Source: Streptomyces griseoloalbus
GTDB lineage: Bacteria; Actinomycetota; Actinomycetes; Streptomycetales; Streptomycetaceae
Length of the DNA stretch: 64,000 nucleotides
Assembly: GCA_014650015.1 (NCBI GenBank)
Contig: BMUD01000007.1
Coordinates: forward strand, 167,277-231,276
Direction: 5' to 3'
The notes under the pieces: model-generated
Told to the model about the DNA's origin: nothing
Seen by the model: the letters and a program-made list of their open reading frames with translations, nothing else
The model's database searches: none
Position numbers and translations under genes: made by a program
Shown: in pieces, positions 44,689 to 54,014 of the stretch
Numbering within the stretch: position 1 is the stretch's first letter
Layout: every line of letters begins with the position of its first letter

Positions 44689-45795
44689 ATGCGTCGTATC
44701 GCCATATCCGTGGCCGCCACCTCGATGTCCGTCATGCTCGCCGGCTGCGGCGTGCTCAGCGCGACGGGGAGCAGCGACGACGCGAGCCCGGCCAAGGGGG
44801 ACGACATCACCGTCGGGCTGCTGCTCCCGGAGAAGGCCAACACCCGGTACGAGCAGTTCGACTACCCCATCTTCAAGTCGCGGGTGGAAGCCCTCACCAA
44901 CGGCAAGGGCAGCGTCGAGTACGCCAATGCCGAGGCGGACGCCGGAAAGCAGGCGACCCAGCTGCAGCAGATGATCGACGGCAAGGTCGACGTCATCGTG
45001 CTGGACGCGGTCGACGCGCACGCCATCGGGGACGGCGTGCAGAAGGCCAAGGACGCGGGCATCCCGGTGATCGCCTACGACCGGCTGGCCGAGGGGCCGA
45101 TCGACGCCTACATCTCCTTCGACAACGGGCTGGTCGGCGAGGTGCAGGGCCGCTCCCTGCTGGAGTCCCTCGGGGACGACCTCAGCATCACCGACAAGGT
45201 CGTGATGATGAACGGCTCGCCGACCGACCCGAACGCCAAGCAGTTCAAGGCGGGCGCGATGTCCGAGCTCAAGGGCAGGGTGACGATCTCCAAGTCCTTC
45301 GACACCAAGGACTGGAAGCCGGAGAACGCCCAGGCCAACATGACCGAGGCGATCAACGCGATCGGCGCGGAGAACATCGACGCGGTCTACTCCGCCAACG
45401 ACGGCATGGCGGGCGGCATCGTCAAGGCGCTCAAAGCCGCCGGCGTGACCGACCTGCCCCCGATCACCGGCCAGGACGCGGAGCTCCCGGCGGTGCAGCG
45501 GATCCTCACCGGCGAGCAGTACATGAGCGTGTACAAGTCCTACCCGGAGGAGGCCGAGAGCGCCGCCGAGATGGCCGTGGCCAAGGTCCAGGGCCGGGAC
45601 ATCCAGTTCGACGCGCTGACCCGCGACCGGGTGGACAGTCCCACCACCAAGGACATCCCGGCGCAGCTGGTGCCCGTGGTCGCGCTGACCAAGGAGAACA
45701 TCGCGGACACCGTGATCGCCGACAGGATCTACGAGGTGTCGGACATCTGCACCGCGGAGTTCAAGGCGGCCTGTGCGGCGATCAAGCTGAAGTAG
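44689..45795 (+). CDS. XylF-like sugar ABC transporter substrate-binding lipoprotein
   Basis: 368 residues from ATG at 44689 (GAAGTGAG upstream); a GTG four codons earlier is an alternative. Lipoprotein signal with lipobox LAGC, Cys20. Periplasmic-binding-protein type I fold: ITVGLLLPEKANTRYEQFDY, MIDGKVDVIVLDAVDAHAIG, IPVIAYDRL, YISFDNGLVGEVQGR, VYSANDGMAGGIVKAL, ITGQDAELPAVQRILTGEQY. Matches the xylose-binding XylF branch. No ATPase or permease gene adjoins it, so it either serves a transporter elsewhere or senses sugar. The upstream gap of 220 bases holds no gene. Confidence 0.87.
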   Translation: MRRIAISVAATSMSVMLAGCGVLSATGSSDDASPAKGDDITVGLLLPEKANTRYEQFDYPIFKSRVEALTNGKGSVEYANAEADAGKQATQLQQMIDGKVDVIVLDAVDAHAIGDGVQKAKDAGIPVIAYDRLAEGPIDAYISFDNGLVGEVQGRSLLESLGDDLSITDKVVMMNGSPTDPNAKQFKAGAMSELKGRVTISKSFDTKDWKPENAQANMTEAINAIGAENIDAVYSANDGMAGGIVKALKAAGVTDLPPITGQDAELPAVQRILTGEQYMSVYKSYPEEAESAAEMAVAKVQGRDIQFDALTRDRVDSPTTKDIPAQLVPVVALTKENIADTVIADRIYEVSDICTAEFKAACAAIKLK

Positions 45796-45924
45796 CCTGC
45801 CCGGCGATATTCGGCCACCTCGCCGGTTTCCCGACCGGCACCGGGCGGAGGTGTGTTGCACAGCCGGTTCCGGCCGCGCATAGTTGCGCTGCGGAAAGTG
45901 GCTGAACCGGGGGTGGGATGGGCG

Positions 45925-46965
45925 ATGGCCGGGCACGGGACGGACGAGCATCCACACGGTGCTGACCGACTGTGCGAGGCCGGGGATCGTGTGTATTCCC
46001 GGGCCGTGCGGCGCGGACGCCTGCCGCGCCGGGACGCGGGGCCGGTGCCCTGCCTGCTGGAACTGGCCCTGCTGCACCCGGACCCCGACGACATGGACTG
46101 GCTGGTGCCGACCCCACCGCAGGAGGTCATGACCCGGTTGCTGCGCGGGATGTACGACGAGATCAGCGCGAGTCAGAGCCGGGTCGGCTCGGCCGTCGAG
46201 GCCTTCGAGTGGTACGCCGGTCTCGGCCACCGCGTGCCCGCCTCGCCCCCCGCCGCGGAGGGCCCGGCGATCCGGGTCCTGGACGGGCTGGCCCGGATCC
46301 AGGCGGCGATGGACGAGGCGACGCAGGCGTGCACCACCGAGGTGCTCACCGTGCAGCCGGGCGGCATCCGGCGCGAGGCGGAGCTGTCGGAGGGGCTGCA
46401 CCGGGCGATGGCGCTGCGTGGCCGCGGGGTGCGGATGCGGGACCTGTACACGCATGTGGCCCGGCACGGGCACGGGCTGTTCACCTATCTGGAGCTGATG
46501 GGCGACGCGGTGGAGGCGCGCACGCTGGACGAGGTGATCGACCGGCTGATCCTGTTCGACCGGACGGTGGCCTTCGTCCCCGCCAACGCCGAGCGCACCA
46601 TGGCGCTGGAGCTGCGGCACCCGGCGCTGGTGGAGTACCTCGGCACCGTCTTCGACCGCCTGTGGCGGCTCGCCATCCCGCTCACCGCCCCGCTGCCCGA
46701 CACGGGCATCGAGGGCATCTCGCACCGTGAGCAGTCCATCGCCGCGCTGCTGGCGGAGGGCCACCAGGACGCGGTGATCGCGGAGCGGCTGGGCATCAGC
46801 GTGCGCACCTGCCGGGCCCACATCGCCCGGCTGTCGGAGACCTTGGGCGCGGTAAGCCGTACCCAGCTGGGTGTCCGGATCGCGCAGGCCGGTCTGGACG
46901 GCCCGCGCCGCTCCGCGCAGGTGTCCCACGCGCTTCCGGATCAGGGATCCGGCGACGTCCGGTGA
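45925..46965 (+). CDS. LuxR-type HTH regulator with TrmB/PLD-like sensor domain (copy 1)
   Basis: 346 residues from the ATG at 45925; this start aligns residue for residue with the paralogue at 47610-48593. N-terminal region HPHGADRLCEAGDRVYSRAV and CLLELALLHPDPDDMDWLVP; central sensor domain (EVLTVQPGGIRRE, GVRMRDLYTHVARH, DRTVAFVPANAERTMALELR); C-terminal LuxR-like helix-turn-helix (SIAALLAEGHQDAVIAERLG, SVRTCRAHIARLSETLGAVS). Function unknown; such proteins control nearby peptide or secondary-metabolite genes. Convergent with its paralogue across the repeat region. Confidence 0.8.
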   Translation: MAGHGTDEHPHGADRLCEAGDRVYSRAVRRGRLPRRDAGPVPCLLELALLHPDPDDMDWLVPTPPQEVMTRLLRGMYDEISASQSRVGSAVEAFEWYAGLGHRVPASPPAAEGPAIRVLDGLARIQAAMDEATQACTTEVLTVQPGGIRREAELSEGLHRAMALRGRGVRMRDLYTHVARHGHGLFTYLELMGDAVEARTLDEVIDRLILFDRTVAFVPANAERTMALELRHPALVEYLGTVFDRLWRLAIPLTAPLPDTGIEGISHREQSIAALLAEGHQDAVIAERLGISVRTCRAHIARLSETLGAVSRTQLGVRIAQAGLDGPRRSAQVSHALPDQGSGDVR

Positions 46966-47025
46966 GGCGCCCGAGCCGGGCCGGGCCGGGCCCGGCTCCG
47001 GCTGCCCGGGGTCGCGCGGCGCGAC

Positions 47026-47345
47026 GGGTGACGCGCGGTGCGCGGTGTGACGGGTGACGCGGGGTGCGCTCGGGGCGTGCGGTGTGAGGGGTGACGCGGG
47101 GTGCGCTCGGGGGCGTGCGGTGTGAGGGGTGACGCGCGGTGCGCGGTGCGACGGGTGACGCGGGGTGCGCTCGGGGGCGTGCGGTGCGAGGGGTGACGCG
47201 GGGTGCGCTCGGGGCGTGCGGTGTGAGGGGTGACGCGGGGTGCGCTCGGGGCGTGCGGTGTGAGGGGTGACGCGGGGTGCGCTCGGGGGCGTGCGGTGTG
47301 ACGGGTGACGCGGGGTGCGCTCGGGGGCGTGCGGTGTGACGGGTG
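47026..47345. repeat. Tandem-repeat array, nine units of 26-39 bp
   Basis: GTGACGCG recurs at 47029, 47055, 47091, 47129, 47155, 47193, 47230, 47267 and 47306, giving two short (26-base) and otherwise 36-39-base units that end in GTGCGGTGTGA-type sequence. All in the spacer between the two convergent LuxR-type genes. A second, imperfect 30-base repeat (GGGGTCGGCGGGCCGGG core) follows to about 47450. No coding frame. Confidence 0.9.
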
Positions 47346-47555
47346 TCGGCCGGTCCGGGGCGTCGAGGGCCGGGGGCGGCGGGCCGAGGCGGACGGGGGC
47401 TGGGGTCGGCGGGCCGGGGCGCACAGGGGCCGGGGTCGGCGGGCCGGGCCTCGACGGTCGTACGGGCCGGTGTGCGGCCCTGCCGGAGGGTCCGGGTGTT
47501 ACAGGTCCGGGCCGGTCCCGCCCGGCGCCCGCAGGGCGTCGTCGTGCGCGTCGCC

Positions 47556-47600
47556 GCTCCCGCGTGGCTCGCTCCCGCGTGGCTCGCTCCCGCGTGGCTC
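47556..47600. repeat. Three tandem 15-bp repeats
   Basis: GCTCCCGCGTGGCTC three times (47556-47570, 47571-47585, 47586-47600), then a partial fourth ending at the stop codon of the minus-strand regulator. Confidence 0.95.
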
Positions 47601-47609
47601 GCTCCCGGT

Positions 47610-48593
47610 TCACTCCTCCTGCTGCAGGATCCCCGACTGTGCGATGAGGTAGCCCAGTTGGGCGCGGCTGCCGCTGCCCAGGGTGGCGGCGAGCTTGGCG
47701 ATGTGGGCGCGGCAGGTGCGGACGTTCATGCCGAGCCGGCGGGCGATGGCCTCGTCGACGTGGCCCTCGACGAGGAGTTTGGCGATGGAGTGCTGGATGT
47801 CGGTGATGCCGCCGGGGGCGGTCTCGTAGGGCGCGCCGGCGGTCAGCGGCACCGCCCGGCTCCACATGAACTCGAACACCTTGATCAGGTAGCGGACGAG
47901 GCCGGGCTGGCGGATCTCCAGGGCGACCTGCTGGTCGTCCCGGGTGGGTATGAAGGCGACCGACTCGTCGCAGACGATGAGGCGTTCCACCACCTCGTCG
48001 ATGGTCCGGTACTCCACCCGGCCCGCGGAGAGCTGCTCCACGTAGGCCCGCTTCTCCGGGCTGTAGCGGGCGGTGTGCTGATAGAGCGTCCTGATGCGCA
48101 CGCCGCGTTCGATGAGGGGCTTGTCCCGTTCCAGTCCCTGGATGATGCTGCGCTCGGAGAAGCGGTCGTCACTGGGCTGGATGGTGAGCATCTCGGTGCG
48201 GCACTGCGTGACGGCCAGGTCGAGCGCGGCGTTGATCCGCTCGCTGCCCTCGAGCACGGTGATCGAGTTCTCACTGGTCACGGCCTGGGTGCCCAGGGCC
48301 ATGAACGGCTCGAAGGCGTCCGCGAGCCGGACCGACAGCCGCCGGCGTTCGGCGATGTCGCGCTCGATGGGGTGGAGGCGCTGGGCCAGGGCGACCGCCG
48401 GCGGCACCGGGCGCAGCCAGTTCTTGTCGTCCGGGTCGGGGTGGAGCAGGGCGAGTTCCCTCAGGCAGGGGGCGGCTTCCGCTTCTTCCCGTGCGACCCT
48501 CCCCACACGCAGGGCGTTGGCATAAAGTCGGCCGCCTGCCTCGCACAGTTCCGTGACCGCATGGGGATGCTCCGCCTTAGTCTGATTTGCCAC
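47610..48593 (-). CDS. LuxR-type HTH regulator with TrmB/PLD-like sensor domain (copy 2)
   Basis: 327 residues from GTG at 48593, 7 bases after GGTGGAGA. Same three-part build as copy 1: HPHAVTELCEAGGRLYANAL and CLRELALLHPDPDDKNWLRP; sensor region EMLTIQPSDDRFSERSIIQG, GVRIRTLYQHTARY, DESVAFIPTRDDQQVALEIR; C-terminal HTH SIAKLLVEGHVDEAIARRLG, NVRTCRAHIAKLAATLGSGS. Divergent from the small exported peptide gene with a 117-base shared spacer, so that gene is its most likely target. In-frame codons upstream of 48593 lack ribosome sites. Confidence 0.82.
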   Translation of the reverse strand: MANQTKAEHPHAVTELCEAGGRLYANALRVGRVAREEAEAAPCLRELALLHPDPDDKNWLRPVPPAVALAQRLHPIERDIAERRRLSVRLADAFEPFMALGTQAVTSENSITVLEGSERINAALDLAVTQCRTEMLTIQPSDDRFSERSIIQGLERDKPLIERGVRIRTLYQHTARYSPEKRAYVEQLSAGRVEYRTIDEVVERLIVCDESVAFIPTRDDQQVALEIRQPGLVRYLIKVFEFMWSRAVPLTAGAPYETAPGGITDIQHSIAKLLVEGHVDEAIARRLGMNVRTCRAHIAKLAATLGSGSRAQLGYLIAQSGILQQEE

Positions 48594-48710
48594 GAAATCT
48601 CCACCCCCCAGGGTCCTGAACATGCAGGAACATGATGCACCGATTGTGTGGCCATGACGTGTTCGAATGAGCCATCGTCTTATCTGACGGGGGAACGAGG
48701 AGACTTTCAC

Positions 48711-48875
48711 GTGAGGACGAAGCCGACTATGCGCAAGAGACTGCTTCGCTCGGTGCTCGCAGCCGCCCTCTCCGCCGTCGCGGCCTTCGGAGCGCTGAGC
48801 GGTTACTCCGACGCGAAGAGCGGGACACAGGCCGACAGCCACTGGCCGTCGATCGTCGTCGACTCGGGGCGTTGA
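48711..48875 (+). CDS. Small exported peptide of unknown function
   Basis: 54 residues from GTG with GAGGAGA 9 bases upstream (ATG at 48729 is alternative). Basic start (MRKRLLRS), hydrophobic core VLAAALSAVAAFGALSG, and a 20-25-residue polar remainder ending DSHWPSIVVDSGR. It has no lipobox Cys. Looks like a secreted signalling or precursor peptide. The next gene starts one base after its stop, so the two are co-translated. No family known to me. Confidence 0.65.
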   Translation: MRTKPTMRKRLLRSVLAAALSAVAAFGALSGYSDAKSGTQADSHWPSIVVDSGR

Positions 48876-48876
48876 T

Positions 48877-49212
48877 GTGACCACTCCACCCGACGACCGC
48901 TCCTTCCGCAGGGAGATGGCGACCGCCTACCGGTCCGGCTGGCACTTCATCGACCTGGTCACCGCCATCCCCCACAGCGGTGACTCGTTGATGGTGACCG
49001 TCTTCGGTGAGCCGGTCGTCGTCACCCGCGACGAGGACGGGGACGTACGGGCGTACCGGTGCCTGCGGCGGCCCCGGGGGGCGCCGAAGCCCGTGCGGTG
49101 TGCCATCCGGTACGGAATGATCTTTGTGAACCTGGACCAGCGGGACCACCGGCAGGTGGAGTCCGACTCCCCTGCCCCCCGGACCTTCTCTGCCACCCCC
49201 CGCAGTGCCTGA
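48877..49212 (+). CDS. Rieske-like protein lacking [2Fe-2S] ligands
   Basis: 111 residues, GTG start. Residues 16-75 follow the opening of Rieske-type oxygenase alpha subunits: AYRSGWHFIDLVTAIPHSGD, SLMVTVFGEPVVVTRDEDGD, VRAYRCLRRPRGAPKP, then RYGMIFVNLDQ. The expected CxH…CxxH cluster is not present (only RCLRRPRG and a single later Cys), so no cluster can form as in canonical enzymes. Probably a binding or regulatory relict conserved with the preceding peptide. Coupled to the peptide gene. Confidence 0.55.
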   Translation: MTTPPDDRSFRREMATAYRSGWHFIDLVTAIPHSGDSLMVTVFGEPVVVTRDEDGDVRAYRCLRRPRGAPKPVRCAIRYGMIFVNLDQRDHRQVESDSPAPRTFSATPRSA

Positions 49213-49255
49213 CGCGATTCCCCCGTCGTAACAGATCGCTCAGGTGCTTCCCCCC

Positions 49256-49296
49256 GCAGCGGCGTCACCGTGACCTGAACACGGTGACGCCGCTGC
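49256..49296. terminator. Bidirectional terminator
   Basis: Perfect 17-bp stem (49256-49272 with 49280-49296) and 7-base loop, between the Rieske-like gene and the convergent PPOX gene. Confidence 0.92.
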
Positions 49297-49381
49297 AGTT
49301 TTGCGGGGAATTCCCGGGTATTGGCCAGATCGCGCTATGGCTGAAAAACAGTGGCTCGGCGAGTGAACGGCCCCTCGGGCC

Positions 49382-49798
49382 TCACCCTCGCCCCATGGCG
49401 CGCGTGAGCGCGATCTCGATGACCACCCGAGCGGGATTCGGCGACGGCGTCCGGCCGTAGCGCTCCGCGTACCGCCGCTCCGCCTCCGCGACGCGCTCCG
49501 CTTCGGTGCGGACCACGGCCCGCCCCTCCAGGGTCGCCCACCGCCGGCCGTCCACCTGGCACGCCGCCACGGCCGCGCCCTCCGGCCCCGCCGCCAGCAC
49601 GTGCCGCACCTTCGCGCTCGACTTGTTCGCGACCACCCGGGCCAGCCGTGCCTCCGGGTCGTAGGTCACCGCGACCGGCACGACGTGCGGCGTGCCGTCC
49701 GGACGGAGGGTGGTCAGTGTGCACAGGTGCTTCTCGCGCCAGAAGCTGAGATACGACGCGTCCGGATCGCCCGGATCTACGGAGTACGTGGTGGCCAT
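49382..49798 (-). CDS. PPOX-class (F420/FMN-binding split-barrel) enzyme
   Basis: 138 residues from ATG at 49798. Split-barrel pattern [60 protein letters not shown] and a strand [10 protein letters not shown]. Actinobacterial relatives use F420 or FMN to reduce small molecules or in redox defence. Divergent from clpB; the 126-base spacer contains one HAIR operator near the middle, so HspR may influence both genes. A much longer minus-strand frame extends over clpB but is a shadow. Confidence 0.85.
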   Translation of the reverse strand: MATTYSVDPGDPDASYLSFWREKHLCTLTTLRPDGTPHVVPVAVTYDPEARLARVVANKSSAKVRHVLAAGPEGAAVAACQVDGRRWATLEGRAVVRTEAERVAEAERRYAERYGRTPSPNPARVVIEIALTRAMGRG

Positions 49799-49837
49799 GG
49801 ACCGGAACTTAGCCGGTGTGACCCTCCCGGCCCACAC

Positions 49838-49858
49838 CTTGAGTGGAATAGACTCAAG
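49838..49858. promoter_or_regulatory. HAIR operator (HspR box) of clpB
   Basis: Perfect CTTGAGT-N7-ACTCAAG, 66 bases before the clpB start and 39 bases from the divergent PPOX gene. Confidence 0.95.
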
Positions 49859-49924
49859 TTTGTGTACGTTGACCGAGTCAGCCACGAAGGCCGCTGAAAG
49901 GTCACCAAGGAGGGAAACGCGAAC

Positions 49925-52546
49925 GTGGACGCCGAGCTGACCAACCGGAGCCGGGAAGCGATCAACGCCGCCGGGAACCGGGCCGTGACCGAGGGGCACC
50001 CCGACCTCACCCCCGCCCATCTGCTGCTTGCCCTGCTCGCCGGGCAGGAGAACGAGAACATCACGGACCTGCTCGCCGCGGTCGACACCGACCAGGCCGC
50101 CGTACGCTCCGGGGCCGAGCGGGTCCTCGCCGGTCTGCCGAGCGTGACCGGGTCCACCGTCGCACCGCCCCAGCCCAACCGCGAGCTGCTCGCCGTCATC
50201 GCGGACGCCCAGGCCCGCGCCCGCGACCTCGGCGACGAGTACCTCTCCACCGAACACCTCCTCATCGGCATCGCCGCCAAGGGCGGAGCCGCCGGCGAGG
50301 TGCTCTCCCGGCAGGGCGCCACCGCGAAGAAGCTGCAGGACGCCTTCCAGAAGGCGAGGGGAGCACGCAGGGTGACCACCGCCGACCCGGAGGGCCAGTA
50401 CAAGGCCCTGGAGAAGTTCGGCACCGACTTCACCGACGCCGCCCGCGAGGGCAAGCTCGATCCCGTCATCGGACGGGACCAGGAGATCCGGCGTGTCGTC
50501 CAGGTGCTGTCCCGCCGCACCAAGAACAACCCCGTCCTCATCGGCGAACCCGGCGTCGGCAAGACCGCCGTCGTCGAGGGGCTCGCCCAGCGGATCGTCA
50601 AGGGCGACGTCCCCGAGTCGCTGAAGGACAAGCGGCTCGTCGCCCTCGACCTCGGCGCCATGGTCGCCGGGGCCAAGTACCGCGGCGAGTTCGAGGAGCG
50701 CCTGAAGACGGTCCTCGCCGAGATCAAGGACTCCGACGGCCAGATCATCACCTTCATCGACGAACTGCACACGGTCGTCGGCGCGGGCGCCGGCGGCGAC
50801 TCGGCGATGGACGCCGGCAACATGCTCAAGCCGATGCTCGCGCGCGGCGAACTCCGCATGGTCGGCGCCACCACCCTCGACGAGTACCGCGAGCGGATCG
50901 AGAAGGACCCGGCGCTGGAACGGCGCTTCCAGCAGGTGCTGGTCGCCGAGCCGACCGTCGAGGACTCCATCGCGATCCTGCGCGGACTCAAGGGCCGCTA
51001 CGAGGCCCACCACAAGGTCCAGATCGCCGACAGCGCGCTCGTGGCCGCCGCCACCCTCTCCGACCGCTACATCACCTCCCGCTTCCTCCCCGACAAGGCC
51101 ATCGACCTCGTCGACGAGGCCGCGAGCCGCCTCCGTATGGAGATCGACTCCTCGCCCGTCGAGATCGACGAACTCCAGCGCGCCGTCGACCGGCTGAAGA
51201 TGGAGGAGCTGGCCATCGGCAAGGAGACCGACGCCGCCTCCCTCGAACGCCTGGAGAAGCTGCGCCGCGACCTCGCCGACAAGGAGGAGGAGCTGCGCGG
51301 CCTCAACGCCCGCTGGGAGAAGGAGAAGCAGTCCCTCAACCGGGTCGGTGCGCTGAAGGAGAAGCTCGACGACCTGCGCGGCCAGGCCGAACGCGCCCAG
51401 CGCGACGGCGACTTCGACACCGCCTCCAAGCTGCTGTACGGCGAGATCCCGGCCGTGGAGCGCGACCTGGAGGCCGCCTCCGAGGCCGAGGAGGCGTTGA
51501 CATCTTCCGCCTCCGGCGGGGCCGCGAAGGACACCATGGTCAAGGAGGAGGTCGGCGCCGACGACATCGCCGACGTCGTCGCCTCCTGGACCGGTATCCC
51601 GGCCGGCCGCCTGCTGGAGGGCGAGACCCAGAAGCTCCTGCGCATGGAGGACGAGCTCGGCAAGCGCCTCATCGGCCAGACCGAGGCCGTACGGGCCGTC
51701 TCGGACGCCGTACGACGCTCCCGCGCCGGGATCGCCGACCCCGACCGGCCCACCGGCTCCTTCCTCTTCCTCGGCCCCACCGGCGTCGGCAAGACCGAAC
51801 TGGCCAAGGCCCTCGCCGACTTCCTCTTCGACGACGAGCGGGCCATGATCCGCATCGACATGTCGGAGTACGGCGAGAAGCACTCCGTCGCCCGCCTCGT
51901 CGGCGCGCCCCCCGGCTACGTCGGCTACGAGGAGGGCGGCCAGCTCACCGAGGCGGTCCGCCGCCGCCCGTACAGCGTGGTGCTCCTGGACGAGGTGGAG
52001 AAGGCCCACCCCGAGGTCTTCGACATCCTGCTCCAGGTGCTCGACGACGGCCGGCTCACCGACGGCCAGGGCCGCACCGTCGACTTCCGCAACACCATCC
52101 TGGTGCTGACCTCCAACCTGGGCAGCCAGTACTTGGTCGACCCGATCAGCACCGAGGCGGAGAAGAAGGAGCAGGTCCTGGAAGTGGTCCGGGCCTCCTT
52201 CAAGCCCGAGTTCCTCAACCGCCTCGACGACCTCGTGGTCTTCTCCGCGCTCACCAAGCCCGAACTGGAACGCATCGCGAAGCTCCAGACCGACCGCCTG
52301 GCCGTGCGGCTCGCCGAACGCCGCCTCGCCCTGGACATCACCCCCGAGGCCCTGGCCTGGCTGGCCGAGGAGGGCATGGACCCCGCCTACGGCGCCCGGC
52401 CCCTGCGCCGCCTGGTGCAGACCGCCATCGGCGACCGGCTCGCCAGGGAGATCCTCTCCGGCGAGATCAAGGACGGCGACACGGTCCGCGTGGACCGCTT
52501 CGAGAACGGCCTCCTCGTGGGCCCCGCCACCGGGAAGTCACTCTGA
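49925..52546 (+). CDS. clpB: ClpB disaggregase
   Basis: 873 residues from GTG (AAGGAGG 10 bases upstream). Two Clp_N repeats, NBD1 with Walker A GEPGVGKT at 207-214, the coiled-coil middle domain (about 400-530: [20 protein letters not shown]), NBD2 with GPTGVGKT at 617-624 and arginine-finger region [14 protein letters not shown], then the small C-terminal domain. With DnaK/DnaJ/GrpE it extracts proteins from aggregates. HspR control is shown by the upstream HAIR box. Length is standard. Confidence 0.98.
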   Translation: MDAELTNRSREAINAAGNRAVTEGHPDLTPAHLLLALLAGQENENITDLLAAVDTDQAAVRSGAERVLAGLPSVTGSTVAPPQPNRELLAVIADAQARARDLGDEYLSTEHLLIGIAAKGGAAGEVLSRQGATAKKLQDAFQKARGARRVTTADPEGQYKALEKFGTDFTDAAREGKLDPVIGRDQEIRRVVQVLSRRTKNNPVLIGEPGVGKTAVVEGLAQRIVKGDVPESLKDKRLVALDLGAMVAGAKYRGEFEERLKTVLAEIKDSDGQIITFIDELHTVVGAGAGGDSAMDAGNMLKPMLARGELRMVGATTLDEYRERIEKDPALERRFQQVLVAEPTVEDSIAILRGLKGRYEAHHKVQIADSALVAAATLSDRYITSRFLPDKAIDLVDEAASRLRMEIDSSPVEIDELQRAVDRLKMEELAIGKETDAASLERLEKLRRDLADKEEELRGLNARWEKEKQSLNRVGALKEKLDDLRGQAERAQRDGDFDTASKLLYGEIPAVERDLEAASEAEEALTSSASGGAAKDTMVKEEVGADDIADVVASWTGIPAGRLLEGETQKLLRMEDELGKRLIGQTEAVRAVSDAVRRSRAGIADPDRPTGSFLFLGPTGVGKTELAKALADFLFDDERAMIRIDMSEYGEKHSVARLVGAPPGYVGYEEGGQLTEAVRRRPYSVVLLDEVEKAHPEVFDILLQVLDDGRLTDGQGRTVDFRNTILVLTSNLGSQYLVDPISTEAEKKEQVLEVVRASFKPEFLNRLDDLVVFSALTKPELERIAKLQTDRLAVRLAERRLALDITPEALAWLAEEGMDPAYGARPLRRLVQTAIGDRLAREILSGEIKDGDTVRVDRFENGLLVGPATGKSL

Positions 52547-52563
52547 GTGACATCATAGGATTT

Positions 52564-52595
52564 CGGGCCCGACGTCCCCGTGGACGTTGGGCCCG
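52564..52595. terminator. clpB terminator
   Basis: CGGGCCCGACGTCC paired with GGACGTTGGGCCCG (one G-U) around a 4-base loop, 18 bases after clpB. Confidence 0.88.
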
Positions 52596-52721
52596 TCCCG
52601 CACCGGGTACCCCGGGATTGACCGGATCGAGTCAGCCCTCGGCTGACAGGCCCGTCGGGGCTTGCCACCCCCCTCCCCGCATGGGGGAGGATGGCGGGAT
52701 CCGTACGAAGGGAAAATCACG

Positions 52722-53249
52722 GTGACCATCGACCCGTCCTCGATTCCGAATTTCGGGGGCCAGCCCGAGCCGCAGCCGCAAGGACCGGCGGGCCCCGTCG
52801 TCCCGGATCAGGACCTCGTGAAGCAGCTCCTCGACCAGATGGAGCTCAAGTACGTCGTCGACGACGAGGGTGACCTCGCGGCGCCGTGGGAGCAGTTCCG
52901 CACCTACTTCATGTTCCGTGGGGAAGGCGACCAGCAGATCTTCTCCGTGCGGACGTTCTACGACCGCCCCCACAAGATCGACGAGAAGCCGCAGCTGCTC
53001 GAGTCCATCGACGACTGGAACCGGCGCACCCTGTGGCCCAAGGTGTACACCCACACCCATGACGACGGCACCGTCCGTCTCATCGGTGAGGCGCAGATGC
53101 TCATCGGCATGGGCGTCAGCCTGGAGCACTTCGTCTCCTCCACGGTCAGCTGGGTGCGGGCCGCGATCGAGTTCGACAAGTGGCTCGTCGAGCAGCTGGG
53201 CCTGGAACAGGAGATCAACGAGGCGGACAAGCCCGAGGACGACGAGTAG
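52722..53249 (+). CDS. YbjN-domain (T3SS-chaperone-like fold) protein
   Basis: 175 residues from GTG, AAGGGA 7 bases upstream. Pro/Gln-rich start then the YbjN fold: LVKQLLDQMELKYVVDDEGD, FRTYFMFRGEGDQQIFSVRT, ESIDDWNRRTLWPKVYTHTH, MGVSLEHFVSSTVSWVRAAI and an acidic tail. Widespread in Streptomyces and always cytosolic; exact role unknown, probably protein binding or stress related. Single gene with its own terminator. Confidence 0.85.
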   Translation: MTIDPSSIPNFGGQPEPQPQGPAGPVVPDQDLVKQLLDQMELKYVVDDEGDLAAPWEQFRTYFMFRGEGDQQIFSVRTFYDRPHKIDEKPQLLESIDDWNRRTLWPKVYTHTHDDGTVRLIGEAQMLIGMGVSLEHFVSSTVSWVRAAIEFDKWLVEQLGLEQEINEADKPEDDE

Positions 53250-53307
53250 GGCGTCCCGAGCACGGCGTTCGGCGGGTACGGAAACGTACGCGGCGTCCGT
53301 AGCAAAT

Positions 53308-53356
53308 GCCCGGCCCTGGGCGACGGCCATCACCGGTGGCTGTCCGAGGGCCGGGC
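53308..53356. terminator. Terminator after the YbjN gene
   Basis: GCCCGGCCCT (53308-53317) pairs with AGGGCCGGGC (53347-53356); the intervening bases form a further inner stem. Shared by the convergent ATPase gene. Confidence 0.8.
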
Positions 53357-53389
53357 TTTCGTGTGCCGTGCCGTGGCGACCGAGTCGGT

Positions 53390-53923
53390 CTACAGGTGAG
53401 TCGGCGTCCGGGTGGGCACCTCCGCCCACACCGTCTTGCCCACGGGGTGGCGAGGTGTCGACCCCCAGCGCACCGCCAGCGCTTCCACCAGGAGCAGCCC
53501 ACGGCCGGACTCACCTTCCGGAGGGGCCGTGGGCGTGGAGGCGGGAAGCCGCTTCGCGGAGGCGGCGTCCGCGACCTCGACCCGTACCAGGCCCGCCCTC
53601 TCGTCGAGGAAGAGCCGGAGGCCGAAGGCCCGTCCGGGGACCCGGCCGTGCCGCACGGCGTTCGCCGCGAGTTCACCGACGACGAGGGCGACCGTGCACG
53701 ACGCGTCGGACGCCGGCGGGTGGCCCCACTCCTCCATCCATCGCACAGCGCGACGCCGGGCGAGCTGCGCGCCTCGCGGTGAGCAGGCGAACTGTTCGCG
53801 TGCCGCCGCGGCGACGGGGGCGGTGCTCGGTCGCGGCTCGTCTTCGTGGGTGGTCGTTCCTGTCAGCACGGCTTTCCGTCCTTGCGTGTCGAGCACAGAC
53901 GTCTCGCGGCGTACACGAGTCAT
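53390..53923 (-). CDS. ATP-binding protein (HATPase_c, anti-sigma-like)
   Basis: 177 residues from ATG at 53923 (the GTG one codon earlier is equally possible). GHKL motifs: VALVVGELAANAVRHGRVPG (N box), VEVADA and ESGRGLLLVEALAVRWG (G box). Typical of the ATPase-XRE-DUF397 triads of Streptomyces, here divergent from the XRE gene. Members regulate sigma factors or development (compare Scr/Abe/Bld families). Confidence 0.87.
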   Translation of the reverse strand: MTRVRRETSVLDTQGRKAVLTGTTTHEDEPRPSTAPVAAAAREQFACSPRGAQLARRRAVRWMEEWGHPPASDASCTVALVVGELAANAVRHGRVPGRAFGLRLFLDERAGLVRVEVADAASAKRLPASTPTAPPEGESGRGLLLVEALAVRWGSTPRHPVGKTVWAEVPTRTPTHL

Positions 53924-54014
53924 CACATTCCGTGCTCAAGGATCGTCCGATCGCCCTACGCTCAACAGGTGGCGCAGCATTACCTTTCAGGCCATAAGGA
54001 ACGGAAGTGACGCT

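Noticed and set aside
47026-47345. CRISPR array
   Set aside because: Units are adjacent with no unique spacers, vary in length from 26 to 39 bases and no cas genes are present.
44632-47865. 1077-codon minus-strand frame spanning XylF-like gene, regulator and repeats
   Set aside because: Shadow of high-G+C genes plus non-coding repeats; Pro/His/Arg low complexity, no motifs.
49799-52009. Minus-strand extension of the PPOX gene across clpB
   Set aside because: Family homology starts only at the ATG at 49798; the rest is a clpB shadow.
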